The notes under the pieces were generated by a model that did no database searches, was not told where the DNA came from, and was given only the letters and a program-made list of their open reading frames with translations. This document shows, piece by piece, positions 1-6,560 of a stretch of DNA of 9,986 bases. Positions within the stretch are counted from its first letter, which is position 1. The number at the start of each line of letters is the position of its first letter. The stretch lies in assembly GCA_964575185.1 (NCBI GenBank), contig CAZNPW010000086.1, forward strand, positions 1 through 9,986, in the 5' to 3' direction. The stretch comes from CAZNPW01 sp964575185. GTDB taxonomy: Bacteria; Pseudomonadota; Alphaproteobacteria; Rhodobacterales; Rhodobacteraceae. The position numbers and the translations under genes were made by a program.

Positions 1-491
1 ATGCCGCCGTCTCCGCCGTCGTGGCCGAAGTCGCGGCCCGGCCCGCCACGAGCGCCACCGCCGTGGCCGTGAGCCGCCTGCCCGCCCCCCGGCCCCGCAC
101 CCGGGACCGCGCGGTGGCCACCGCCGTCACCGCCGCGGTCGTCGCCGCAACGCGCGAGCCGACACCCGCCGCGCCGCCGCCCGCCCAGCTTTCGCCCGAG
201 ACGGAGGAGGAGCCGGAGCTTCCCGGCGTCGCCCCCGACACGCCGACCCGGGCCTACGTCGCCCAGCAGGCGACCTTCACCAACGCGATCAGCCTGCGGG
301 AGATGAACCTGATCGGCGTCTACGGGTCCGAAGCCGACCGCCGGGCCCTGGTGCGGCAGCCGAACGGCCGGATCAGGCAGGTCGTGGTCGGTGACCGGCT
401 GGACGGCGGCGTCGTCGCGGCGATCACCGACAACGAGGTGCGCTACCGGAAGGGCGGGCGCCTGCTGGCGCTGCAGATGCCCGACGGCTGA
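1..491 (+). CDS. Protein with C-terminal PilP-like domain (5' end outside window)
   Basis: This is the 3' part of a gene read in frame from base 3. The frame is open to the window edge, so the true start is upstream and the GTG at base 21 is only an internal codon. The visible part has two sections. The first roughly 75 residues are low complexity: Ala/Val-rich, then Pro-rich, then an acidic TEEEPEL stretch, suggesting a disordered linker. The last roughly 78 residues (bases 255-488) form a compact, probably beta-rich domain with NAISLREMNLIGVYG, RRALVRQPNGR, VVVGDRLDGG and a basic RYRKGGR strand. This pattern (an 'L-IGVYG' strand, then a 'GD-L-GG-V--I' turn) resembles the PilP/GspC-type domain found at the C-terminus of long Rhodobacterales proteins often labelled pilus assembly PilP. 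The domain call is by pattern memory; the function is unknown. It ends in TGA and faces ftsZ. Confidence 0.7.
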   Translation, partial: AAVSAVVAEVAARPATSATAVAVSRLPAPRPRTRDRAVATAVTAAVVAATREPTPAAPPPAQLSPETEEEPELPGVAPDTPTRAYVAQQATFTNAISLREMNLIGVYGSEADRRALVRQPNGRIRQVVVGDRLDGGVVAAITDNEVRYRKGGRLLALQMPDG

Positions 492-517
492 CCACCGGAC
501 CCCGTCGGAAACGCAGG

Positions 518-542
518 AAGGCCCGCCGGACCGGCGGGCCTT
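518..542. terminator. Convergent hairpin terminator between the PilP-like gene and ftsZ
   Basis: A perfect 10-bp stem, AAGGCCCGCC at 518-527 and GGCGGGCCTT at 533-542, encloses the loop GGACC; the arms could pair fully to 12 bp around a single base. It lies 26 bases after the + strand stop codon and 20 bases after the ftsZ stop codon, so it can serve both convergent genes. No clean U-tract follows on either side. The tail is TTCGTCGTTG on the + strand and the similarly imperfect TTCCTGCGTTT on the - strand. A bidirectional intrinsic terminator is inferred from stem strength and position. Confidence 0.75.
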
Positions 543-562
543 CGTCGTTGCAGGGACCGCCC

Positions 563-2248
563 TCAGTTCGCCTGGCGGCGCAGGAAGGCGGGGATCTCGA
601 TGCGGTCGTTCTGGTCCTGCGGCTCGTTGTCGTCGTCGAAGGACTGGACCGGCGGCTGCACGCGGTGCTGCGGCTGGGCGGCCGCGGCACCCTGCTCCAG
701 ATGCCCGGCCATCCGGTTGATGAGCGAGCCGATGCCGAAGCGCGGCCGCTCTGCCGCGCGGGGCGCGGGGGCCGGGGCCGCGGCGGGGGCTGCGGCAGCG
801 CTGCGCGCCGCCGCGCCGGACGTGTGGGCGACGGCGGCGCGCAGACGCTCCTGCACCTGGGCCGACGGGGTCCCGGCGGGCAGCCGGGGCTGCGGGCGGG
901 GGGCCACGAAGCTGTCGGCGGCGACGTTGACCTGCGGCGGCGGGGCCGCCGGGCGGGCCACCGGGGCAGCCGGGCGATAGGCCGGGGGCGGCAGGCCGTC
1001 GGTCGCGCCGTGGAACAGGTCGGGGTCCTCGGCCGCCTCGGCCAAAGGCGCGGCGACGGGCTGCGCGGCGACGGGATTCGGCGCAACGGGATTCTGGGCG
1101 ACGGGCCGGGGCTGCGGGGCGGGTGCCGGGGCGGCGGGCTGCGGCGCGCGCGGGGCCGCCTGCTGCACGGGCACCCGCGCCGCGGGTGCCGGGGCCGCCA
1201 CCGGAGCCGCCATCGGGGCCTGCGCCGCGCCGGCCTGCGCCATCGGCCGGGCCTTCTGCGGTTCGGCCCGCGTCGCCGAGCTGACATCGATCCCCGTCGC
1301 CACGACCGACACCCGGATCGCCCCCTCCATCGTGGTATCGAGCGTGGAGCCCACGATGATGTTGGCGTCGTCGTCCACCTTGTCGCGGATGATGTTCGCG
1401 GCCTCGTCCAGCTCGAACAGCGTCAGGTCGTAGCCGCCGGTGATGTTGATGAGCACCCCCTTGGCGCCGTTCAGGCTGATCTCGTCGAGCAGCGGGTTGG
1501 CGATGGCCTTTTCGGCCGCCTGGACGGCGCGGTTGTCGCCGGTCGCCTCGCCGGTGCCCATCATGGCCTTGCCCATCTCGTCCATCACCGACCGCACGTC
1601 GGCGAAGTCGAGGTTGATGAGACCCGGGCGCACCATCAGGTCGGTCACGCCCTTGACGCCCTGATACAGCACGTCGTCGGCCATCGCGAAGGCCTCGGTG
1701 AAGGTCGTGCGCTCGTTGGCCAGGCGGAACAGGTTCTGGTTCGGGATGATGATGAGCGTGTCGACCACCTTCTGCAGCGCCTCGATCCCTGCCTCGGCCT
1801 GGCGCATCCGCTTGGCACCCTCGAAGGCGAAGGGCTTCGTCACGACGCCCACCGTCAGCACGCCGAGCTCGCGCGCGGCCTGCGCGATGATCGGCGCGGC
1901 CCCGGTGCCGGTGCCGCCGCCCATGCCCGCGGTGATGAAGCACATGTGCGCCCCGGCCAGGTGATCGACGATCTCCTCGATCGTCTCCTCGGCCGCCGCC
2001 GCGCCCACCGCGGGGCGGGCACCGGCCCCCAGACCTTCGGTCACCTTCAGGCCCATCTGGATGCGGGCGGTGGCGTGGCTTTGCGCCAGCGCCTGGGCAT
2101 CGGTGTTGGCGACGACGAACTCCACCCCCTCCAGCTCTTTCTGGATCATGTTGTTGACGGCGTTGCCGCCCGCGCCGCCGACGCCGAAGACCGTGATGCG
2201 GGGCTTGAGATCGTCGCCGTCCGCCGTTGCGATGAGGTTCAGTGGCAT
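563..2248 (-). CDS. ftsZ: Cell division protein FtsZ
   Basis: FtsZ is the tubulin-like GTPase that polymerises into the cytokinetic ring; this one has 561 residues. The GTPase core covers about residues 14-322: an N-terminal G-rich loop (FGVGGAGGNAVNNM, 21-34), the tubulin signature GGGTGTG (110-116), IIIPNQNL (166-173), and the T7 synergy loop NLDFADV (212-218) with Asp214 and Asp217 in place to complete the neighbour's active site. Residues about 325-549 are an unusually long Ala/Pro-rich linker containing one ordered-looking motif (504-516). The conserved C-terminal peptide IEIPAFLRRQAN (550-561) binds FtsA and other partners. I chose the ATG giving MPLNL because the family N-terminus begins there. 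An in-frame ATG seven codons upstream (2269) is possible, while the frame open back to 2428 has no family-like residues. A weak GGCGGGA precedes the start. It is the last gene of the cluster, 192 bases after ftsA. Confidence 0.97.
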   Translation of the reverse strand: MPLNLIATADGDDLKPRITVFGVGGAGGNAVNNMIQKELEGVEFVVANTDAQALAQSHATARIQMGLKVTEGLGAGARPAVGAAAAEETIEEIVDHLAGAHMCFITAGMGGGTGTGAAPIIAQAARELGVLTVGVVTKPFAFEGAKRMRQAEAGIEALQKVVDTLIIIPNQNLFRLANERTTFTEAFAMADDVLYQGVKGVTDLMVRPGLINLDFADVRSVMDEMGKAMMGTGEATGDNRAVQAAEKAIANPLLDEISLNGAKGVLINITGGYDLTLFELDEAANIIRDKVDDDANIIVGSTLDTTMEGAIRVSVVATGIDVSSATRAEPQKARPMAQAGAAQAPMAAPVAAPAPAARVPVQQAAPRAPQPAAPAPAPQPRPVAQNPVAPNPVAAQPVAAPLAEAAEDPDLFHGATDGLPPPAYRPAAPVARPAAPPPQVNVAADSFVAPRPQPRLPAGTPSAQVQERLRAAVAHTSGAAARSAAAAPAAAPAPAPRAAERPRFGIGSLINRMAGHLEQGAAAAQPQHRVQPPVQSFDDDNEPQDQNDRIEIPAFLRRQAN

Positions 2249-2286
2249 GTCGGGGTCCCGCCTGTTCATGTGCCGCTTATTGTGTC

Positions 2287-2291
2287 GACTC
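2287..2291. promoter_or_regulatory. GANTC (CcrM-type methylation) site in the ftsZ leader
   Basis: The site reads GACTC on the + strand and GAGTC on the - strand, about 40 bases before the ftsZ start. GANTC is the target of the CcrM adenine methyltransferase of alphaproteobacteria, and GANTC sites near ftsZ take part in its cell-cycle control in Caulobacter. Roughly ten other GANTC sites are visible in the window, all inside genes, so a single site could be chance. The location is the only argument for function. Confidence 0.35.
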
Positions 2292-2327
2292 GGCCCGCTG
2301 TCCCGGCAGGCGCATCGCTTCCGTCCG

Positions 2328-2356
2328 ATCCTACTCAAGCTGGCGCATGACGTCAC
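2328..2356 (-). promoter_or_regulatory. Candidate sigma-70-type promoter for ftsZ
   Basis: Read on the - strand, GTGACG (2356-2351) and TAGGAT (2333-2328) are separated by exactly 17 bases. Each matches its consensus (TTGACA, TATAAT) at four of six positions. Transcription would start near 2321, giving a leader of about 73 bases before the ftsZ ATG. It is the best pair I could find in the gap, but it is weak. It overlaps the 2341-2360 dyad, which would suit a repressor or other regulator. Confidence 0.3.
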
Positions 2357-2360
2357 GCCA
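2341..2360. repeat. Imperfect palindrome upstream of ftsZ
   Basis: The sequence TGGCGCATGACGTCACGCCA has matching outer arms TGGCG (2341-2345) and CGCCA (2356-2360). Inside is the perfect 8-bp palindrome TGACGTCA (2348-2355), whose centre is offset by one base from that of the outer arms. It overlaps the candidate -35 hexamer and spacer of the ftsZ promoter, so a DNA-binding dimer could sit here. No specific regulator is recognised. Confidence 0.4.
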
Positions 2361-2381
2361 TTTGTGACTTTCATCCACAAA
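2361..2381. repeat. Inverted repeat TTTGTG-N9-CACAAA with a DnaA-box-like half
   Basis: Two perfect 6-bp arms, TTTGTG (2361-2366) and CACAAA (2376-2381), are separated by nine bases. They lie directly upstream of the candidate -35, centred near -50, a position typical for an activator. The right side includes TCATCCACA (2371-2379), which differs from the DnaA-box consensus TTATCCACA at one position. Whether this is a site for a dimeric regulator, for DnaA, or only an A+T-rich patch cannot be decided from one sequence. Confidence 0.4.
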
Positions 2382-2440
2382 ATATGCGGCTTTTCCCCGC
2401 CGGACCAGCGGGATTTCGGCCGTGACACAATCTGTGGGGG

Positions 2441-3769
2441 CTACCAGTTTTCCTTGAACCATTTCATCGCCCGCCTGAAGGGCCGCGCCGCGTAGCGGTC
2501 GACGGGAATCTCGAAGTCCCACCATTCGTCCTGCGGGTGGGCGGCGAACAGCGACAGGCCGACGGTGGCGGCGAAACTGGGGCCGGTCGCGGCCTGCGGC
2601 AGGCCCTGCACGCGCAGCGGCCGACCCAGCCGCACCCGCTGGCCCAGGATGCGCGCCGCGAGGCCGTCGATGCCCGGCACCTGGCTCGCGCCCCCGGTCA
2701 GCACGATCTGCTGCGACGGCAGGCTGTCGAACCCCGCCGCGTCGAGGCGCAGCCGCACCTCCTCGAGGATTTCCTCGACCCGCGGGCGCATGATGCCGAT
2801 CAGCTCGGTCCGGCTGATCTGGCGGCGGTCCTTCTCCCAGTCGCCGCTGTCGCCGCCGAGCGCGATCAGCTCGCGGTCGTCCATGCCGGTGGCGTAGACG
2901 CCGCCGTTCATCGTCTTGATCCGCTCGGCCACCGACAGGGGCACCTGCAGGCCCTTGGCGATGTCGGAGGTCACATGGTCGCCGCCCATGCGGATCGAAT
3001 CCGCGTAGATCATGTGCTTCTTCATGAAGATGGACAGGCCGGTCGATCCGCCGCCCATGTCGATGCAGGCGGCACCCAGTTCCTGCTCGTCCTCGACCAG
3101 CGCGGACAGGCCGGCCACGTAGGGCGACGAGGCCAGCCCCGCGAGGTCGAGGTCGCAGCGCCGGATCGCGTGCAGGATGTTCTGCACCGCGCGCCCCTCG
3201 ACCGACAGGAGGTGCAGGTCGCAGGCGAGCCGGTGGCCGATCTGCCCGCGCGGGTCGGCCAGGCCCGACCGGTGGTCGAGCGCGAAGTTGACCGGGTGGG
3301 CGTGCAGCACCTCGCGTCCCGGCCCGATGTCGGGCACGTCGCAGGCGGCGAGCACCCGGGCCACGTCCTGTTCGGTCACCACGCTGTCGGCCAGGTCGTG
3401 TTCGCCCGCCAGGCCGTAGCTGCGCGGCTCGGCCCCGCTGAAGCAGGCGATCACGTGGTCGACGCGCAGGTTCGCCATCTTCTGCGCCGCCTGCACGGCG
3501 GTGCGGATCGCGCTTTCGGTCTCGGTCATGACGCTGACCTCGCCGAAGCGCACCCCGCGCGACCGGGTCGTCGCGGCCCCGATGACGCGGAACGCGGACT
3601 GCCCCGCCATCGGCCCCACGCCGTCGCCCGGCGGCACCGCGGCGTCCAGGCGCAGGATCAGGCAGGCGATCTTGCTGGTGCCGATGTCGAGAATGGCGAC
3701 CACCCCGCGCTGCAGCGCGGCCCGGCGCATGTTCCGCATGGCGCGCTGGGTGTGGTAGAGGTCGGTCAT
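2441..3769 (-). CDS. ftsA: Cell division protein FtsA
   Basis: FtsA is the actin-like ATPase that anchors FtsZ filaments to the inner membrane and recruits later divisome proteins. The product has 442 residues. Visible motifs are the phosphate-1 loop AILDIGTSK (25-33), phosphate-2 CIDMGGGSTGLSIF (235-248) and the adenosine motif IVLTGGASQVPGI (355-367). FtsA's own 1C subdomain should lie between the first two, around residues 85-190. The C-terminal FRRAMKWFKENW (431-442) is the amphipathic membrane-targeting helix, with basic and aromatic residues alternating as expected. The start is the ATG within the ATGA shared with the ftsQ stop. It is preceded by a good ribosome site, GGAGA, seven bases upstream, and the N-terminus (MTDLYHTQRAMRNMRRAALQ) matches rhodobacterial FtsA as I remember it. 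Overlap with ftsQ implies translational coupling. Confidence 0.97.
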   Translation of the reverse strand: MTDLYHTQRAMRNMRRAALQRGVVAILDIGTSKIACLILRLDAAVPPGDGVGPMAGQSAFRVIGAATTRSRGVRFGEVSVMTETESAIRTAVQAAQKMANLRVDHVIACFSGAEPRSYGLAGEHDLADSVVTEQDVARVLAACDVPDIGPGREVLHAHPVNFALDHRSGLADPRGQIGHRLACDLHLLSVEGRAVQNILHAIRRCDLDLAGLASSPYVAGLSALVEDEQELGAACIDMGGGSTGLSIFMKKHMIYADSIRMGGDHVTSDIAKGLQVPLSVAERIKTMNGGVYATGMDDRELIALGGDSGDWEKDRRQISRTELIGIMRPRVEEILEEVRLRLDAAGFDSLPSQQIVLTGGASQVPGIDGLAARILGQRVRLGRPLRVQGLPQAATGPSFAATVGLSLFAAHPQDEWWDFEIPVDRYAARPFRRAMKWFKENW

Positions 3770-4656
3770 AGATCGGTCTCCATCGGTTCGAGGCCGCGAC
3801 CGCGGCGCATCTGCTGGCTGGCGTAGGGGGTCAGGCGGACGACCGGGCGCCGGGCAAGCCGCAGGTCGATCACGGCCACGTCGCGGTTCAGCAGATCGTC
3901 CCGCGTCTCGGTGCCAAAAAACCGCTGCAGCGCCGCCACCGCCTCGGCCTGACCCTCGGGCAGAAGGATGCGCTGCCCGCGGTCGAGCATCAGGTCCCAG
4001 CGCCGTTCGCCGACGCGCACCAGGCCGCGGATGCGCGGCGCGACGGGGGCGGCGGCGGCGATCAGCGCCTGCGCCTCGGGTGCGGCGGCGTCGGCGCCGG
4101 GGCCCGCGAGCAGGGGCAGGTCCGCCCGGTCGGCCCGCGCGGTCAGCGAGGCGACGCGGCGGCCGGTGGCATCGACGAGGTCGAGCCCGCCCGCGTTGCG
4201 CCAGACGAAGGCCGGCACCCGTTCGGTGACGGCGACCTGCAGCACGCCCCCGGCCCGCACCGCAAGCTCCGCCCGCGCCACGGCGTCGAGCGCCTGCACC
4301 CGGTCCTGCGCCGCGCCGAGGTCGATGTCGAAGGACGAGACCGGCAGCGTCAGGTTCAGCCGGGCGCGGATCGCCGCGGCCAGGTCGGGCCCCGCGCCTT
4401 CGACCGAGATCAGGCCGACCATGAACTCGGGCCGGGCCTGGAACTCCTGCCGGAACCCGTCGGCGGCCGCGACGATGGCGGCGCGGCGGGCGTCGTCGGC
4501 CAGATACAGCGCCGCCGGGCCGCCGATCAGGACCAGCGGCAGGCCCAGGCGGAACGCGCGGCGGAACAGCGGCGTCAGCCACAGCCGCTGCATCCGGTAG
4601 GACCAGCGGCTGGGCGCGGGGTCGCGGCGGCCTGGCGGGCGGATCACCTGTCGCAT
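3766..4656 (-). CDS. ftsQ: Cell division protein FtsQ
   Basis: FtsQ is a bitopic inner-membrane protein that connects the FtsZ/FtsA ring to the periplasmic FtsL-FtsB and FtsW-FtsI synthase complexes. This 296-residue product has a basic cytoplasmic N-terminus (about 1-32) and one membrane segment (about 35-53, LGLPLVLIGGPAALYLA). A POTRA domain follows (about 78-148; FMVGLISVEGAG through VAVTERVPAFVW). The DivIB/FtsQ domain (about 150-278) contains ERRWDLMLDRGQRILLPEG and VIDLRLARRPVVRLTP. Order and length fit the family. The ATG start lies inside the end of ddl (13-base overlap), and the TGA stop overlaps the ftsA start as ATGA. Sequence conservation in FtsQ is low in general, so the identification rests on the FtsQ-domain motifs and on position between ddl and ftsA. 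Confidence 0.95.
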   Translation of the reverse strand: MRQVIRPPGRRDPAPSRWSYRMQRLWLTPLFRRAFRLGLPLVLIGGPAALYLADDARRAAIVAAADGFRQEFQARPEFMVGLISVEGAGPDLAAAIRARLNLTLPVSSFDIDLGAAQDRVQALDAVARAELAVRAGGVLQVAVTERVPAFVWRNAGGLDLVDATGRRVASLTARADRADLPLLAGPGADAAAPEAQALIAAAAPVAPRIRGLVRVGERRWDLMLDRGQRILLPEGQAEAVAALQRFFGTETRDDLLNRDVAVIDLRLARRPVVRLTPYASQQMRRGRGLEPMETDL

Positions 4657-5561
4657 GAGGCGTCCCGCGCGATCCAGTCGCAGAGCTGCACGAAACCGAT
4701 CCCCGCGTGCGCCGCCTGTTCGGGCGACAGCGAGGTCGGCGTCATGCCCGGCTGGGTGTTGGTCTCGAGCAGGATCAGGCCGGCCTCGCCCCGGTCCTCG
4801 TCCCAGCGGAAATCGGTGCGCGACAGCCCCCGGCAGCCCAGCGCCCGGTGCGCGCGCAGGGCGTAGTCGCGGGCGGCGTCGGTGATGACATCGGGAATCC
4901 CGGCCGGGATGACGTGGCGGCTGCCGCCGGGCCTGTATTTCGCGTCATAGTCGTACCAGCCGTCGGTCAGGATGTCGGTCACCGCCAGCGCGCGGTCGCC
5001 CAGCACGCTGACGGTCAGCTCGCGCCCGGGGATGTAGGCCTCGACCATCACCTCGGCGGGCGCCGTCCCGGCCAGCCGCGGGGCGTTGGCGCCGGGGTGC
5101 ACGATGGTGATCCCGACCGACGAGCCTTCGGCGTTCGGCTTCACGACGTAGGGCGCGGGCATCACGTGCCCCGCCTCCACCTCGGCGCGCGCGGCCATCA
5201 CGTGCGGGGCCACCGGCAGGTCCGCGGCGCGGTAGGCGTCCTTGGCCCGTGCCTTGTCCATCGCCAGCGACGAGGCCAGCACGCCCGAATGGGTATAGGG
5301 GATGCGCAGCCATTCGAGGATGCCCTGCACGCAGCCATCCTCGCCCCAGCGGCCGTGCAGCGCGTTGAACGCGACATCGGGGCGCAGCGCGGTCAGCTGT
5401 GCGGGCAGGTCGAGGCCGCAATCGACCTCTTCCACCCGCCAGCCCCCTTCGCGCAGCGCCCTCGCGCAGGCCCCGCCGGACACGAGCGACACCTCGCGCT
5501 CGGCCGACAGGCCACCCATCAGGACCGCCACACGGGGGGATTGCTTGCCCGACCCCGCCAT
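4644..5561 (-). CDS. ddl: D-alanine--D-alanine ligase
   Basis: This cytoplasmic ATP-grasp enzyme joins two D-alanines using ATP; the dipeptide is then added by MurF to complete the muropeptide precursor. The product has 305 residues, close to E. coli DdlB. Visible motifs are GGLSAEREVS (16-25, with Glu21 expected to contact the first D-Ala), ALHGRWGEDG (68-76 region), the ATP-grasp loop KPNAEGSSVG (141-150), YDYDAKY (203-209) and the metal-binding LLETNTQPGMTPTSL (264-278, Glu266 and Asn268). The Tyr in YDYDAKY favours a D-Ala-D-Ala rather than a D-Ala-D-Lac ligase. The ATG start is preceded by GAGG a few bases upstream. The gene begins 39 bases after murB and overlaps ftsQ by 13 bases. Confidence 0.97.
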   Translation of the reverse strand: MAGSGKQSPRVAVLMGGLSAEREVSLVSGGACARALREGGWRVEEVDCGLDLPAQLTALRPDVAFNALHGRWGEDGCVQGILEWLRIPYTHSGVLASSLAMDKARAKDAYRAADLPVAPHVMAARAEVEAGHVMPAPYVVKPNAEGSSVGITIVHPGANAPRLAGTAPAEVMVEAYIPGRELTVSVLGDRALAVTDILTDGWYDYDAKYRPGGSRHVIPAGIPDVITDAARDYALRAHRALGCRGLSRTDFRWDEDRGEAGLILLETNTQPGMTPTSLSPEQAAHAGIGFVQLCDWIARDASCDR

Positions 5562-5600
5562 CTCTGCCTCACGACCCGGATCTTCCGCCCGGATTTTTCG

Positions 5601-6521
5601 TTATCCTGCCGCCGGTTCGCCGACCCGCATGATTTCCCACTCTAGCGAAACGCCGGACGTTTGGGAAACCCTTTTTCGCACGAGTTCGCCAAGCGATTCG
5701 AGGTCTTGCGCGGTGGCGGTCCCGGTGTTGACGAGGAAGTTGGCGTGCATCGGCGACATCTGCGCGCCCCCCAGCGTCGCGCCGCGCATGCCCGCATCGT
5801 CGATCAGCTTCCAGGCCTTCAGGTCGTGCACGTCGTCCGCCCGGCCGGTGGAGCTGAACCCCGCCGGGTTGCGGAACGTGGACCCGGCGCTGCGGTCCCG
5901 CATCGGCTGGCTCGCGTCGCGGCGAGCCAGCTGCGCCTCCATCCGCGCATCGAGCGCCGCAGGATCGCCCCGCGGCGCGCGGAACGTGGCCGCCACGATC
6001 ACCGCGCGCGGCGGCAGGGCGGACTGGCGGTAGCGCAGGTCCAGCGCCGCGGCGGGCAGGTCGCGCGCACCGTCGGGGGTCACGATCCGCACCGCCTCCA
6101 GCACGTCGGCCACATAGGCACCGTAGCAGCCCGCGTTCATCCGCACCGCCCCGCCGATGCTGCCGGGGATGGTGCGCAGGAAGGTCAGGTCCAGCCCCGC
6201 CTCCGCCGCCCGCCTGGCCACCTGCGCATCCAGCGCCGCCGCCCCCGCGACCACCCGGTCGCCGTCCACCGCGATGCCGCCGAACCCCCGCCCCAGCCGC
6301 ACCACCACACCGCGGATGCCGCCGTCGCGCACGATCAGGTTCGAGCCGACGCCCATCGGGAAGACCGGCACCGCCGGATCCAGCGCGGCCAGGAACCGCG
6401 CCAGGTCATCCTCGTCGGCCGGCCGGAACAGCCAGTCCGCCGGCCCGCCGACGCGCAGCCAGGTCAGGTCGGCCAGCGGGCGGGCGGGGGTCAGCGTGCC
6501 GCGTGTCGGGGGCAGGGTCAT
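5601..6521 (-). CDS. murB: UDP-N-acetylenolpyruvoylglucosamine reductase
   Basis: MurB is a cytoplasmic FAD enzyme that uses NADPH to reduce UDP-GlcNAc-enolpyruvate to UDP-MurNAc. The 306-residue product has the FAD-binding loops GVGSNLIVRDGG (57-68) and IPGSIGGAVRMNAGCYG (118-134), and YR at 164-165 for substrate binding. The catalytic Ser is Ser214 within AGSTFRNP, and the C-terminal Glu295 sits in LEWEI. Length and the SAGSTFRNP form fit type II MurB. The reading frame extends 12 codons further upstream to 6557, but the ATG at 6521 gives the expected MTLPPTRGTLTP start and has a G-rich GGGGCGGA just before it, so I prefer it. The gene is separated by 39 bases from each neighbour: the small membrane-protein gene before it and ddl after it. 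Confidence 0.96.
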   Translation of the reverse strand: MTLPPTRGTLTPARPLADLTWLRVGGPADWLFRPADEDDLARFLAALDPAVPVFPMGVGSNLIVRDGGIRGVVVRLGRGFGGIAVDGDRVVAGAAALDAQVARRAAEAGLDLTFLRTIPGSIGGAVRMNAGCYGAYVADVLEAVRIVTPDGARDLPAAALDLRYRQSALPPRAVIVAATFRAPRGDPAALDARMEAQLARRDASQPMRDRSAGSTFRNPAGFSSTGRADDVHDLKAWKLIDDAGMRGATLGGAQMSPMHANFLVNTGTATAQDLESLGELVRKRVSQTSGVSLEWEIMRVGEPAAG

Positions 6522-6560
6522 GTCCGCCCCATAGCGGGTGGCGGCGCGGGTCGGCAAGGG

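Larger units (their letters stand above)
2249..2440 (-). promoter_or_regulatory. ftsA-ftsZ intergenic region (ftsZ leader and probable promoter)
   Basis: This 192-base non-coding gap is the largest in the cluster and contains short A+T-rich stretches in otherwise very G+C-rich DNA. It holds, from distal to proximal relative to ftsZ, the dyad TTTGTG-N9-CACAAA (2361-2381), a second dyad around TGACGTCA (2341-2360), a weak promoter-like pair (2328-2356) and a GANTC site (2287-2291). Frames open through the gap in both directions, but their translations look like no protein family and fit the G+C-rich background. In other alphaproteobacteria such as Caulobacter, ftsZ has its own cell-cycle-controlled promoter, and this gap is where one would expect it. 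That it drives ftsZ is inferred. Confidence 0.6.

Noticed and set aside
548..2350. 600-codon open frame on the + strand opposite ftsZ
   Set aside because: It mirrors ftsZ codons in very G+C-rich DNA, is rich in Arg/Gly/His with no domain pattern, and ftsZ on the other strand is certain. The long + strand frames opposite ftsA, ddl, murB, murC and murG were dropped for the same reason.
2249..2428. 60-codon N-terminal extension of ftsZ
   Set aside because: The frame is open, but the translation (Cys/Arg/Ser-rich) is unlike any FtsZ N-terminus and would run through the dyads and promoter-like pair. The ATG at 2248 gives the expected start.
2331..2525. 64-residue - strand frame overlapping the end of ftsA
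   Set aside because: It overlaps the ftsA coding sequence in another frame, shows no hydrophobic or domain pattern, and has no clear ribosome site.
3770..4582. Long Arg/Gly/Pro-rich N-terminal extension of the ftsA frame
   Set aside because: It is only ftsQ read in another frame. FtsA motifs and the ATGA overlap place the true start at 3769.
5562..5600. Possible promoter or terminator between murB and ddl
   Set aside because: The 39-base gap has a short A/T run but no -35/-10 pair and no hairpin with a U-tract that I can support.
6522..6557. Upstream ATG for murB at 6557
   Set aside because: The 12 extra residues are not family-like and would start only three bases from the preceding stop codon; the ATG at 6521 gives the usual MurB N-terminus.
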